The notes below the pieces were generated by a model that did not search any database, was not told where the DNA came from, and saw only the letters and a list, made by a program, of their open reading frames with translations. Of a DNA stretch of 64,000 nucleotides, positions 1-12,500 are shown one piece after another (the first letter of the stretch is position 1; each line of letters starts with the position of its first letter). The DNA comes from Favolaschia claudopus (lineage: Eukaryota; Basidiomycota; Agaricomycetes; Agaricales; Mycenaceae). The DNA lies in contig JAWWNJ010000064.1 in NCBI GenBank assembly GCA_037176885.1, forward strand, positions 372,001 through 436,000, written 5' to 3'. Both the position numbers and the translations under genes were made by a program.

Positions 1-1125
1 TGTACTCAACCATGAAAGTTACAATATCTGGATTTTCTTTTCATATTGACACACAAAACTTGCGAGTTTCGTCAACGTTGCAGCTAGAAGATTACCAATC
101 TCCTTCACTTCTGCGCCCCGCCGCCTGACACCCAGTATCTACACCCACTCAACACTTTCTCTCACTTAATCCTCTAGGCTCCCCTCACAGTATTTCGCCA
201 TCTCACGGACACTTCGCGCGACTGGTATCACCTGAGGCCACCCACTTCTCCCTGCGTTCATTGCACAACTCCCTGCTTCCTTGGTGCAAAATCATCCAGC
301 ATTCATGAAAAGATTCGTCTTAGAAAACCTGCTACACATCCTTCTCCGCTTTCGCTGCCCATCGGCCAAACTACCTCGCTGTATCATTGACCCGATCCCA
401 GCAGTCTGCCACAGCGCCGGCTTGGCCGTCTCTCCTTTCTTCACCTCACACCTCACGCTTACCTTGGGAGGTGCAGAGACAAGGACAACTGACAGCGCTC
501 ATCTGTACCTTGCGCAGGTGTAGAAGCGTAGGAGGACGGATAATGCGGCGTTGGAAGGAGGAGGGCGAGCGTCGATAGTGATTGACATGGGGTCGGGATG
601 ACATTGAGCTGATGCTTGGAGCCAGTAGACGGCCGAGGTCGACGGAAACGAAGATAAGGCTGATGCGCAAATGAATTGGATGAGAGCGACGCTCACGATG
701 ATGCACTCTAGCTTGTCCACTTTGTGGTGCTGTTGAAGGAGTGGGTGGGGCCCGGGAATGTCGCAAACGACGAGAAAGGACGGAAATGGGGACAAGGGTG
801 AAGAGGACATGGTACCCTGCGTCGCCCTCTTTCCCGTCATCGTGGTAAGTGAGCGAGCGAGCGCGAAATTCTGTTGGACACTGACGGAAGCGATGGGTCT
901 GCGTAGTCCGTGGCGGCTGTTGGTCTTGGAAGTGGGGAGAATGTGAATATGGAGAGGAGGGTGGGAGGTGTGGATGCCAGTGGATGGATGGAAGCCGCCG
1001 AGGACGTTAGCGTCCTCAGGCGACAGCGGAGAGAAGGTGCAGGAAGATCCGCGCCCTTCGTCCCGTTTTGCGCATTGTCCTTCAATCCGCCATAGTACTC
1101 GCGGTGGTATCCATCGCTTCAGTCC
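1..1125. other. no gene supported
   Basis: I find no exon series on either strand that gives a recognisable protein. Short frames exist but lack domain similarity I know and do not join through splice sites. A hydrophobic frame near positions 1068-1130 could belong to the membrane protein that follows, but no join could be proven. Confidence 0.4.
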
Positions 1126-1751
1126 TTGCGTCTACTCTCCGATCGAGGAGGAGCTCAATTTGCACCGTTCATCCTCGGCAGCTGGGAAGCCAACATCCCC
1201 ATCTTCACCGCCGCCGCCTTCAACTACACCCCCTACGCCGCAGGCAACTTCATCACCCTCGGCGGCATCGCCACCGTCCCTTTCCTCCTCGCCAGCGTCC
1301 GCTACTCCCCGCGCCTCCAAGACCGCACGACGCTCGCGCTCGGCTCCGCTATCGGCCTCGCCGGGTTGGCCCTGGCGTGGATTCTGCTTGCGGCGGATCG
1401 CGTCGTTTTTGGCTCGTTTTATGTGTGTTGGGTGCTTGTTGCGCTGGGGTTTAATCTCGCGAGCACTTGTACGTTGAGCTTGTTGTCGAAGCAGCTGCCG
1501 AATGCATGGAATGGGCGGACGAGTTTGGCGATTCAGTATAGCAATTATTGTGGCAGGGTTATGGGTGCGCTTTTGGGTGGTGCTGGTACGTGTCTTCACC
1601 GCCTGTGTGACTGGGGTCAATTTGGTGACGCGGTCGTTTAGGTGTGCAGATGGGAATGAAGAATTACATCGGCGTTCAGCTCGGTGTCGTCAGTGTGGGG
1701 GTGCTACTGCATCTTACGTTCTGGAAGCAATTGAAAGCCAAGACGGGGTAG
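1126..1751 (+). pseudogene. MFS-type transporter, C-terminal part only
   Basis: Two exons (to 1585, then 1642-1751) join in phase across a 56-nt GT..AG intron and encode the last part of a major facilitator superfamily membrane protein. Hydrophobic helices are visible around FITLGGIATVPFLLASV, TTLALGSAIGLAGLALAWIL, FGSFYVCWVLVALGFNL and the final YIGVQLGVVSVGVLLHL, followed by a basic tail and a TAG stop. A full MFS protein has about 12 helices; only four or five are present and nothing upstream supplies the rest. It may therefore be a truncated remnant, or its 5' exons may be too diverged for me to join. The substrate cannot be inferred. Confidence 0.6.
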
Positions 1752-1982
1752 TGAAGAGAGAATTGATTTCCCGTTGTTCGTCATTTTGACTGTCGTCGAA
1801 TTTAATCGCCGTGGATCTTGTAATGACATTCTGGCCTTCACGCAATTTGAGTATGCAAATGGCATGTCAAGACGGAAGCCGCAAGTCAAAATTGTTTACA
1901 GCCCTTGTGTACAATGGACACACGAATGGTCAAGAAACTAAAAACCAGTCTCGAATCTGCACCCTTTCCAACGGACTTTGGT

Positions 1983-2973
1983 CTAACTTACTACCTCCGG
2001 GATGGCCTCCTCCGCTTCCTTGAACATTCCAGCAACGATTTTCAGATACTCTTCCTCTGAATACAGAGCCGCCTCTGCCAGTGGCTTCACGTATTGTGTA
2101 ATCGTGGCCATCGCGCCCTCTTTAGTTGCTCCGTGTGCCATTAGAAGAGCCATGAGCTGCTTCCTTTTGTCGCCCAACGGAAGCCCTTCCCATCGCGCAG
2201 GCGACCTTCCTTCAGCCACCGACATGGATCGTGGATGCCTGAGGCCCATTGCAATATACAGCGGGGTCGCGCGAGCTGGTGTGTCGCTGGCAGTGATAAG
2301 GACGAACAGCGGGACGGTGACATTCGCGTCTGCCCCTGTTTCCAAAAGAAACTTGACTACCTCGACATTTCCCGCATCGATTGCGAATCCCAACGGAGTT
2401 CCATAATGCCCCCAGGCCTCGAGCTGCGCGCCGCGCTCGAGCAGGAGGTTGATCATCTCCATGTGTCCCAGGGTGCACGCATGATGGAGTGCGTTCTCGC
2501 TACGCCGATCGCAGAGCCCGAAACGGTGCTCGAGCGGCGCGCCGTGGTCCAATAGAAGCTTCATCATCGCGAGGTTCTTATTCATAGCGGCGAAGTGAAG
2601 CGGCTGAGGCTCGTCCTGGCTCCACGAGGCTGCGGGATTGGCGCCGGCTTCAAGCAACAGGTTGGCAATTTCGAGGTTCCCCGCCATCGCGGCGACGTGG
2701 AGTGCGGTCCGGCCTTCCACCCCATTGCCCGGGGAGGGGTGGATCGAGTGAGGTGGAGAGAGGAGCTTGGCGACGATGTGCGGCTTCGAAGGGGATGCCC
2801 AGAGGAGGAGCTTCGCGCCTAGCTGGGGAGTGATGCGGGAATTCGAGTTTAGGCTGGAGTATTGCGCGAATCCTGCGACATGTCAGCGTGAGTGCGTTCA
2901 GCGACGCCGTTGACAGTGAAGGCAAAAGCAGGAGAATGAGTTCCGGTGGTAATTCGCTCAGGTAGTCTTTCAT
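1983..2973 (-). pseudogene. F-box and ankyrin-repeat protein with one frameshift
   Basis: The amino end (LSELPPELILLLLPSL, then LTLTCRRIRAIL) is an F-box, which normally recruits targets to an SCF ubiquitin ligase. The rest is a run of ankyrin repeats (GRTALHVAAMAGNLEIANLL, LHHACTLGHMEMINLLLERG, GNVEVVKFLLETGA). The two parts lie in different frames with no usable intron between them. Reading one G fewer in the GGG run at 2837-2839 (CCC on the coding strand) would make the F-box run continuously into the ankyrin frame. It is therefore a single-base frameshift or a sequencing error in an otherwise intact gene of about 330 codons. It ends in the residues EVVS before the stop. Confidence 0.75.
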
Positions 2974-3214
2974 GGTGGTGGAAGCAAAGGCGGCGACGTT
3001 GTGGCAACGTTACGGCGATAATTTAGATCATGAATCCAATCCACAGAGACACATAGAATTAACGTTGTGGGTTGTATGAGATGTTGTCCAAAGGTATGAC
3101 AGAGCCCAAAGCTACTTCGTCGTCGTCCTGACCGTTAGTGAGGGAGTTGTTGTCGTATCCAAGTCGCATCAGTGCCAGTAAACAAACGTCAACACCCGCT
3201 CTGCCATTTCCCGT

Positions 3215-3560
3215 TGCACGCCATGCACACTCGGGTCGCTGGCTGGGCGCTATGCATCGCGTTTTACGAATAGTCAGCGGCCGAACCCTTTTTGTTCGTT
3301 TTGACGCGCTTTTTTTTCGTCTTATTTAATTGATCCCGAAACTGACCATCTCATGAGCGACCTCATAGCATGGGACCATACGACCCGTTATTGAAAACCT
3401 CTCGACGCGTTAGAAGCCTCGTTCTCGGCGCGGGTTCCGATAATTCTAGTTCCCTATGCTGATTTTATCCCGCCAACGTCAAGGAGTTCCGGCGAATGCA
3501 GCAGCAAACGGGGAGAATCGATTGCGCCACGACGGAGCGGCTGCGGGTCCGATGCCGGAG
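3215..3560 (+). pseudogene. decayed fragment of the 48-kb/57-kb F-box-like family
   Basis: The DNA parallels the 5' part of the minus-strand gene at 48-49 kb, including the untranslated stretch, the first exon, the intron position and the start MGPYDPLL (MGPHDALF in the intact copy). It then jumps to TSRRVRSLVLG and, after an in-frame stop and a short deletion, to NVKEFRRMQQQTG. The rest of the gene is missing. Stops, internal deletions and truncation make it a non-functional relic. It abuts a repeat that also occurs at 45 kb, which suggests the fragment was broken by rearrangement or insertion there. Confidence 0.7.
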
Positions 3561-3589
3561 GTAGCATATCCACTCGCACCCGCCGCTAT

Positions 3590-4425
3590 CGAAAAACATT
3601 GCCGCGATCCTCGAAACTAGGTATCGAAGGTCGGATGGTTTTGCGATGCCTCGGAACGACAGGCGCATTCGTCGAAAGCAGGCCTGGAAGAACGCAGGTT
3701 TGGAGAGCAGGGGAAGGATAGAAGGATAATGGATGCTGCATTTTGCTATGTAAGTCACAAGACCGAAGGGAGTGGGTGAGCCAGTGGAAGTCGGTGGAGA
3801 CGGAGATATATGTGGGGTGGAGGAGCGGTGAGGAAGGAGGGACGAGGTGGAGGTATCATAAAGAGGATAAATGTGGGAGCGATGTGAAGGTAGTATACAC
3901 GGAGAGTGTCGAGGATAAGTAGAGAAGAATTGTGGGAAGGAAGTCGGTACGTCGGTTGGCTGTTTCAAGGTACGATGGTACACTAGCGTCAGGGAATGAT
4001 CTTGACTTGATTTCAGTGAGAGAACAGGCAGTATGTGATGCAGGGGACGTGAGGGCATGGGTCGGACAATGAGGATGGAAGAAACGCGGAATGATGAAGG
4101 CGAGAAGCGGGAACGGGGATATGTATTGGATGATGTCCGAGACGTCGAGAAGGCGGGGGTGTGGAGTTGCAAGAGAAGAATTTATGTGTATGAGACGTAG
4201 GAGGTATATAGGTGGGGAGGTGTATGGAGAAGAAATGCTTTGAGCCCGCCGTTCTGAGTGTGTAGTAGGCGGGGAAGAGACGAAGGACTTGGCAGGAGTA
4301 CTAGGCGTCGAGGGTGTCGCAGGGCGTGCAGCGGAGTGAATGGGAGCCAATCGAAGACGGCGGTAAGGTTATACGTGTGGGGGGAGAGCGTGAAAGAACC
4401 ATCGAGGTGGGAGAGGGGGCAGACA
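3590..4425 (-). repeat. dispersed repeat, copy 1 (pyrimidine-rich on the minus strand)
   Basis: Read on the minus strand this stretch matches 45,130-45,910 read on the plus strand over nearly its whole length. Shared landmarks in the same order are a CACCTCGA..GTTCTTTCACGC block, GGCTCCCATTCACTCCGCTG, a CATATATATC block and GTTTCGAGGATCGCGGCA. Both copies are C/T-rich and open in several frames, giving long Ser/Pro/Leu-rich translations that I take to be non-coding artefacts. No transposase or terminal repeat was found, so the class is unknown. Minus-strand pyrimidine-rich sequence of the same character continues to about 5000. Confidence 0.65.
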
Positions 4426-4999
4426 AAGAATGCATAAGAATTTACAAGAAGAAGGCGCTCCTCGAAGGCGCTCAGTGTTTGAAGTGAATGTATGGTCGGA
4501 GAATGATTTTGGCTTGGGTAGGAGACAGGATTGCGGTACGAGATAAAGGGGGAGGAAAAGCGAGACGAGGAACGGGAAGCAGGGACGTAAGTATGTGTAA
4601 GGTACACAATCGGCGTCGAGGATACGAGGATGCGGAAGTAGAACGTGGAGTGGCCGAGATAGGATGTATGTATGTGGCATATGGTACCAAATAGACTGGG
4701 TGGAGGGAGGAGAAACGCATAGTGAGAAGGGGAGGTACGAAGCGAGAACAAGAAGAACGCAGAGTGGCCAAAGATCGCTGTCGAGAGTGACAGATGGCTG
4801 TTGAGGATTGCGAGAAGCAGAACTGAAAAAAAAAGCGAGGTGAAGACGGAAGAAAGTCGATGGCCATCTGGATAGCATGGATTGCGAGAGAGACTCAAGT
4901 GGCACGAGTCTTGGAGCTTGATGGAAAATGAGCGCTTCAATGAGCCTTGGAGACGCGTTGAGTTAGGATGGTGGTACCACGGTGGGTCGTTCGTCGACA

Positions 5000-7323
5000 C
5001 TGCAGAGCACGATAGACAGAACGAAGTGACGGCGAAAAAAGCGAAGGAAAGACCAATGCGCGGGCTTTAAGACAGCGAGCGTTACAGAAAGCTTAAGACT
5101 CCAGAGCCCAGAGCACGGCGGCGGTATTTTGGCATCGTTGTCCAAGGTGAAGATGGGAAAGTTGATGTGTGGCTGTGCTGTTTCCGCTCCTCACTCTCAC
5201 TGGCAACAACGATGAACTCGAACTCGAAAGGCGACAGCGAGCGAGGAGATCAACCCAATCTTCTGAACCAGCGGAGAAGTGGTGAATCGACCTTCTATAT
5301 ACAAAGTTACTCTTGAGTCCTGGGCTGCCCTGACGTCCTCCGCTTGCGGCTTGCCACTGTTGCCAGTGCTCGTCTCTGTGGCAATTCGTCTGGTGTACAT
5401 TAGTTCAAGATACCTTCCAAGACGCACCATGTCGTTTACTGCGAACCAGGACAGCCGCCGAAGCCCTACTTTCATTGACTTGCAGAGCTTTGGTGGCTTT
5501 CGTGGTGGGATCTTGGTGGGATCTCACTACCTCCTACTCGAAGTCTCGAACACTCCTGGACGCCTTGAGCAGAAACTACGCTGTATTCCCGGCTACTTGC
5601 CCCCTCTGGGTTCACATATGAAACTTCCAGCCGCTGGTTTGCATTCCGTGGATCGTAACCTTTTGTTTCTATCTTGAAGTACTATGCCTGCCACAGGATG
5701 TGGCGCGAGCGTGCGCACTGGAATGACAGCAATCCTGATGCCGCATCTCTCTACCATGCTCCTCTCAAGCTTGATGGTCGAGCGGCAGGTATATAGATCT
5801 GCGTCTGTCTATTCCATCTCCTCCGGAATGGTAGTTCCCATCCCGTAGAATCTCCCCCTCGGGACACTCACCTTGCGGAGAGAGCACCTCACTCGGCACT
5901 CGCAAGGTTATCATTCAGTCGTCGTTCGTTTGTGGTTTCGGCGGTTTGCTCTCGCTGGCCGCGGCCGACTTCTGTCGATGGAAATACAATTGAATACGTC
6001 GTCGCCAAATACCCTTCGGTCACCCGCAAGCAAAGCTAGCACGTCCGACGACTTCCAGACCTCGTCGTCGTCTCTCTGATTTAATATTGCTCGTCCCTGC
6101 ACGTCTTTCCTTTTTGTGAGGCGCATAACGCAGTGGCCGCCCACTCAAGTAATCGCACTGAGTCTGCCTCTCAGTGTCGGTACCCAATCGGTACCTTTAC
6201 CGTCACATTTTCCATTTCTACGGCAGTAATACATATTCTCGAGCTTCCATTCCGATCGAGTTACCTGTTTGTTCGTCATCCCCTCCCAAGCGCTGGGGTC
6301 GTTGAGATGCCCTTGCTTCTCAAGCTGCGCAAAACGCGGAACGGAGCCACTGGTATCAGGGGTGTCTTTCATCGGTTTCTCGTTCCCTCCCATCAACCCT
6401 CAGATGTACGACGCTCGAAATATCTGCCGTGGATGACTGCTCCATACACGACTCGGGCCCGACGACTATGACACCTGGCCTGTGTTACTTGTGTGGTATC
6501 TGTCATCGTATGGGCAGGGGCCACTGGGCCAGCCTCTACGCCGTGTTTGGCACACTTTTGGCATTCAATTTCGGAAATTTTATCTCGATAACGAGACGTA
6601 CGACCAATAAGAGGTTTCTCTCTGACGGAGCAAGGGGAAGCACGCAGCCGATCCTATCATGATCGATTGCTTCTCGTCACTTCTTAGGCTCTCATAGGAC
6701 TTTGCTCTACAGCTTCATATGACACCGTGCCGCTGCGCAGTCTACACGGCTTCGAGCCGTCTGCTAATTCTGCCATGTATCTCAGGCAGGCTATCTTCGC
6801 GGAAGTCAAATCCATAACTACTGTCAACCTCCGTCTCGCGGCGCGGGTTCTCTATCAGCAGTGGGAACTACGTCCTACAAATGGACTGAAGAAGCGTCAA
6901 GTTCGCGGAATTCTCGATACACATCTGGTTCTCTGGCCTCTATCTATCAAGATACCTTTCCGCCTCTAGCCTCTGAAGCGCTTGGCACCGGAACCTTGTT
7001 TTCAAAATATAATATCTTCTCCATACTCTCCTTCATCGATTATGCCCTGAATATCGCGAATCAAAACAACGCTCGGGAGCCAGACGTGCACGCAAATATA
7101 TGTCTACTTATCGTGCTATCGCAATCCTCGAGTCAAGTATCAAGGTTCACCCATGGGACTGTGAGTGGAGCATTTGGGAACCTTCTATTTTGGATACTCA
7201 CCGTGCATCCAGGATCATCATGGCGGAGACTTTGCTTCTATCACCGTTCTTTTCTTTCCATTTATATGTACTCAGCACCTTGTCGTCATTTGAACTGCTC
7301 CGCTTTCTTCCTCCGTTGACTAA
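5000..7323. other. no gene recognised
   Basis: Several medium open frames occur (for example + strand 5279-5677 and 6861-7319), but I recognise no domain and cannot join them by introns into a longer protein. The tract could hold a decayed gene or the promoter of the NLR gene that starts at 7324. I see no repeat or RNA gene here. Confidence 0.35.
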
Positions 7324-10300
7324 ATGCCTCGCAAGCTTGGAACTGTGGCCCATCGCCTCAACATCATCGTTGCGGGTTTGACATCTATTCTACCACTGCT
7401 CAAAGAACTTGGAGATGCTTTCAACACTCCTTTTTTGTTGGCTATATCGGCAACCACTGCATCGCTGCTCAAAGGGATCCAGGTAAGTTCTACATCTATG
7501 AGAAATCTATGGACTCACCGCTCGAAATATAGACCATCAAGAAAAACAAAGAGGAATGTGCTGGACTTGCGGAAGACGTCAACAAGATCTTGTTAACAGT
7601 TGCTACCCTCCATCTCAAAGCAGAAATACCGGGAAGCCTGTCGGCTGCAATATTGCATCAATTGGGGAAATTCACTGAGTGTGTTTCATTGTTTCATGTG
7701 TTGTGAAAAGAAACTCAGATTTACACCAGAACCCTTCACAAAGTGCACACCTTTGTAAATGCCCAACAAGAGGGATACAATATCAAGAGCTTTTTACGTC
7801 AAAGTGATATGCACAATCTGCTCAAAGAATGTCGCCAGGCCTTACAGGAGGCATTTGAAGTTTTCGAAGTGTGTATTTGCCATTGTCGTTGTTCAGAGAA
7901 TTGACAAGAACTATCTGTAGATGGAATTAGGAGGAACTGTTCTTCATGACATTGGTGACTTGCAACATGAAGCTGAAAAGACACATCGAAAGCTACTAGA
8001 CCTGATTGCAAGTTTTTCTGAGGAAACATCCTCTGACTGGATGTCTTCAGTAGGTGCTCTCTGCACAGAATATGTGCCTTTATTAGCTTATATTCAATCT
8101 GTTGCAGCTCTATGGTAACCACAACTACTTGGGGCTCAGGTATGTCCACAGATCTGTTGCCAGATGCAGCACACTGATAATAGAATATTGTATCTATAAG
8201 TTCAAAATCATTTTCAATGCTTCCATCTCAGCCTAAAGTCTTTCACGGCCGTGAAGTTGAGCTGCAGCAAATTGTTTCAATGTTTGATGAGGGATTTCCT
8301 CGAATGTCTATTCTGGGTCCTGGAGGCATCGGGAAGACCAGTCTCGCACGAGCTGCTTTACACCATCCAGACATAGCCAGCAAGTTTGAGAATAGGTTCT
8401 TTGTCTCATGTGAAGCAGCTCTCACTCCCATTGATATAGCTGCATCTATTGCAGCATATCTTGATATCAAACCTGGACCAGACCTTACACAGCCTGTAGT
8501 GAAAACTCTAACAGCAGCAAAAAGCTCACTCTTGATCTTGGATAATCTTGAGTCTGTTTGGGAGCCAGCTACAACTCGTTCTTCTGTTGAAGAGTTTCTC
8601 TCACTCTTGACTGATATACCTCATCTTGCCTTAATTGTATGTTATCTTCCTCTGAACCTGACACTTTTAACTCACTTCTGACAGGTTACCTTGCGAGGGG
8701 CTGAGCATCCCGCGAAGGTCCAGTGGACCAGACCCTTTTTGCCACCATTGATGCCACTTAACAACGATGCTGCTCGGCAAACTTTTATGGACATAACAGA
8801 TGAAGAATTGGAAGAATTGGATCAACTCCTCAGTTTCACAGATAATCTTCCGCTGGCTGTGGATCTTCTTGCTCATCTAGTCATATATGATGGTGCCTCT
8901 AGTGTACTTGCACGCTGGGAGACAGAGAAAACTTCCCTTCTTTCAGAAGGATACGATCAGCACTCTAGCTTGGATGCCTCTATTGCAATTTCTCTATCAA
9001 GCCCTAGGTTCAACTCTGTACCTGGAGCAATGAATTTATTACAGTTGCTCTCACTTCTCCCAGATGGGCTCTCTGATCTTGAGCTCATCCAGAGTAACCT
9101 TCCAATTGAAGATATTTCACAGTCCAAAGCAGTTCTGCTCAGCACCTCATTGGCATACAGGGATGACAAAAGACGCATCAAGTCTCTTGTTCCTATCCGA
9201 GAATACATACAGCAATTCCATCCTGTGAAATCCGACCTGGTGTGGGATCTTCAGGAGTACTTCAGTATTCTATTAGAATTGAACCGAAGGCATTTTGGCA
9301 CTGTGCAAACAGCGGCGCTCATTGACCAGATCACTCTGAACCTTGGCAATCTTTATCAAATAGTGTCAATTGGCTTAACTCAACAGAACGAGAAACTCAA
9401 TGATACCATATCATGCCTTCTCTCTCTAAACATGTTCACTCGAACTAAGGGCTATGGCCGACATGCACTCATGGAATGTGTAATGGCTCTTATTCATCTT
9501 TGCACTCCACAACTGGAAGTGCAATTTATCATAGAGTTGTTTGGCTCTACGTTGTTATCAGCTATTTCCGATGCCAAGAAATTAGTTTCCCGAGGCGAAT
9601 CTCAGCTTGAAAAATGTAATGATCCAAATCTTAAATGTAGGTTTTGTTTACATTGTTTATTTCTAATCTAACATACACTCCAGCACGGTTCTACAGTGTT
9701 GTTGCCAGTTTCCATCCTGATATAACTTATCCTGAAGCAAAGCATATGATGCAGGAGGCTATGAAACTTGTCAATACTCTTGGATCCAACGCTCAGACTG
9801 AATTGTTGACTAATGCTGCAGCTTTCTACTGGAAGACTGGTGAATATCTTTATGGCAGAGAGCTGGCTTTACAGGCCATAAATCTTGCGCACTCAATCGC
9901 TAATTTGTATGAGGAAGCAAAAGCATTGAGGGTAAAAGCAGGATGTAGTATCTGGCTGAGTGAATACAGCTCCGCAGTCCTTGACTTGAAACAAGCTAGA
10001 GACCTTCTGACAGTCTGTGGCTTAGCTGATGGCCCTTTATACTACAAAATATGGGACCTCGAAGCTGATGTTTATTTTCACAAGTCTCAGTTTGTGGATG
10101 CTAAGAAAAGCTATACTTTGATTGCTCAGCAGCACAGAGTCAATGCAAATCCTATTGACTATGCTTATGCTCTGCAAGGTATTGCAGAAGCTGATATTGG
10201 AATGGATACATACAATGATAGCTGTAATCTGAAAACAGCAAGGGACCTTTTTGCCAAGCACAGACTTCTTTCTGGAATCTTGATCTGTGAAATAATCATT

Positions 10301-10810
10301 GCTGGTTATGAACTCAAACAGCAGAAGTCTGAAATCAAAGGTCTACAGGCTTCTCTGCAGAGCTATCTGCAGCAATCATGGACAGATGATCCACAGGTCA
10401 CATTTTATGCGTTAGAAAGAATGGGAGATATATCTAGTTGGCCTCAATCCGAATTGCCATGGGCTGCAACACATGCTTTTTTATACCTAGCATTTTCTGG
10501 ACTGAAGAAGGAAAAACTTGCCTTCCATAAAGCCCTCCTCTATATTGGGGATATGTTTGCAAATAAGGAGGACACCATGACAGCAGAAAACATTTTCATT
10601 GTTGCACTCCAAGGATTCACCAAGATGGATGTTCACTGCAGTCGGGCTCAGTGTTTGACACGTCTTGGAGATTTGGCCTTAGCTCAAAAGAACAAACTCT
10701 GTGCTCAAGCATATTGGAGGACGGCCCAGCAACTGTTTGAGCAGTCATGCCAAGGGGAAAATGCTAGGAAACTTTCTCGAAAACTCACTTCACTTCAGCC
10801 CATAGTATAA
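7324..10810 (+). CDS. NB-ARC NLR-like (STAND) protein with helical N-domain and TPR-like C-domain
   Basis: Eight exons (7324-7482, 7533-7682, 7719-7868, 7921-8049, 8108-8139, 8201-8636, 8685-9636, 9684-10810) join in phase to 1044 aa. Residues 1-190 form a helical domain found at the start of many agaric STAND proteins (THKVHTFVNAQQ-like segment, then LLKECRQALQEAFEVF). The NB-ARC ATPase follows, with the P-loop GPGGIGKTSLAR, a Walker B SSLLILDNLE and, further on, LPLAVDLLA. The C-terminal 500 residues are alpha-helical, TPR-like repeats. Family knowledge suggests an intracellular sensor that oligomerises on ligand binding, as in fungal nonself or microbe recognition; the ligand is unknown. 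The second intron uses a weak GTTTCA donor, chosen because the stronger GTGTGT two bases upstream breaks the frame. An AATAAA lies about 50 bp past the stop. Confidence 0.88.
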
Positions 10811-11239
10811 ATGAGACATATGCAGTCGTGATATGTACCATGTTGGAGATCCTATGTAATCAATAAATTCTATTGTAGACCCAGATGCTCATTTTGAAAC
10901 CACCTGGAATCCCTCGATATTGGTATTACAAAAGCTGATCTCCTTCATGTACTGACTACATTCCCCCTCCTACCACACCAGTACCTATCAATCTTGGACT
11001 AGAAAATCATCAAGAGTCACTGCGTTTTGGACAAGTCTAGGTAGAGTGAGCCAAGGTCTTTCAGGTATCCTGAACAGATCTGGAATCGGGGTGTGTCTGT
11101 ACCAGCTCGAAAGAGGTTCGCCGAGGTCTCTCTTTCTCACCTAGTGTTATATCCGTGCCGGAAAGAAGGAAGAAGGAAGAGGGAGAGAGGAGAGAGGAGG
11201 TAGGTTCCGGTCCGAGACAGAAGGGAGGAACAGATGAGA

Positions 11240-11310
11240 TGCCGAAGTATAATTCGGGCGAGGTCGAACCCGGAACTACGGATATCAAAACCACTACACC
11301 ACAGGTAGAA
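11240..11310 (-). repeat. tRNA-like (SINE-type) segment
   Basis: On the minus strand TGGTGTAGTGG fits an RNA polymerase III box A, and GGGTTCGACC about 20 bases later fits box B. The spacing is shorter than in a working tRNA and no cloverleaf closes, so I read it as a tRNA-derived repeat remnant, not a tRNA gene. It lies inside the left part of the inverted-repeat element. Confidence 0.4.
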
Positions 11311-12500
11311 TAAGGATGAGTGGGGACTGTCAGCCTACACGAGAGGAACACAAGGAGGAGAGACAACAAGGGCGGCTAGAACCCGCAGGCTGGTGGAAAC
11401 CGATTCGCAATAAGACCAAGGCGGGACTTGGCCGGGCCGGGGCAAGGCCGGACAAAGGAGGTCACGTGATCGGGCCGGACGAAGGTCTGGGCGAATCGGA
11501 GGAGTCGGGCGAGCTGGGCAAGGTAGGACGAAGTACAGGAAGGCTTGCCCGAAAGCCAAGGGATGAGCAAGGGTCAAGGTCGAGGCTCGATAAAGTCGAG
11601 CAGGTCCAAGTGAGGCAAAGGAGGCTTGGCCGAGGGCGTGGGAAAGAGCCGGACGAAAGGTCGGCCAAGGCTATAAGGAGCCGGACGAGTTCGGACAAGG
11701 ATAAGAGAGGTGTCCGAACACAAGACCAAGGTTTGTTGTCAAGAGGATAAGTCCGGACGAGAGGGAGATGAGCGGGAGGAGATCCGGACAGTGCAGCAGA
11801 ACAAACGTTAATTATCAAACTAAGGAATACAAGCGGGAGACTGTAGGTATTTAAAGTAAGTACGGAGATATATCCAAAAGAAGCCAGAAGTATGTACAAG
11901 ACAATAAGAACAATAAGTAAGAAGTGCGGTACAGTAGTAAGAACAATAAAGCAAGATGAGTACCGGACGAGAACAATAAAGACAATAAGAGAGAAGCATA
12001 GTCATATGATGCATACCAATGATGCCGGGGAAGATAGATGACATAATGTTGAGTCCGGAGGAGGACTGCAGAGTTCGATGCAAGGCATCTCACGTCCGAG
12101 CGAACTGAGGATGAGGGGATGAGTCCGCAGGGATGTAGCATGGCCGGATAAGGGAATTGATCGGATCACCGGCCGGGCCGGGGGAGCCGGGCCGGACGGA
12201 TGGCCGGGTGAGCCGGGCGAACAAGTCGGACATGCGGGGAACTCGAGGATGAACAGGAATGGATTGGATAGAGGTAGAAGTGAATCCGGATGAACCTTGG
12301 GTGCGCCTCGTCCAATGTCTCGGCTGGGTAGGTGTCATCAGCACAGGAGAATAGGAGGAGTAGCTGAATGAACGGGATAACCAAGTCGGATGACTTCCAC
12401 GGGAATCCAAGTGAAGCGGGGATGAATCGAAACATAGAATGGGATGCGAGAGGACTCCGTAAGGGGATCAGGATGAACAGAGGAGGACCAGGAGGAAGTC

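Noticed and set aside
4182..5000. Long minus-strand frame of 272 codons, Ser/Pro/Leu-rich
   Set aside because: It reflects pyrimidine-rich composition; overlapping frames are equally open and part of the tract is a non-coding repeat shared with 45 kb.
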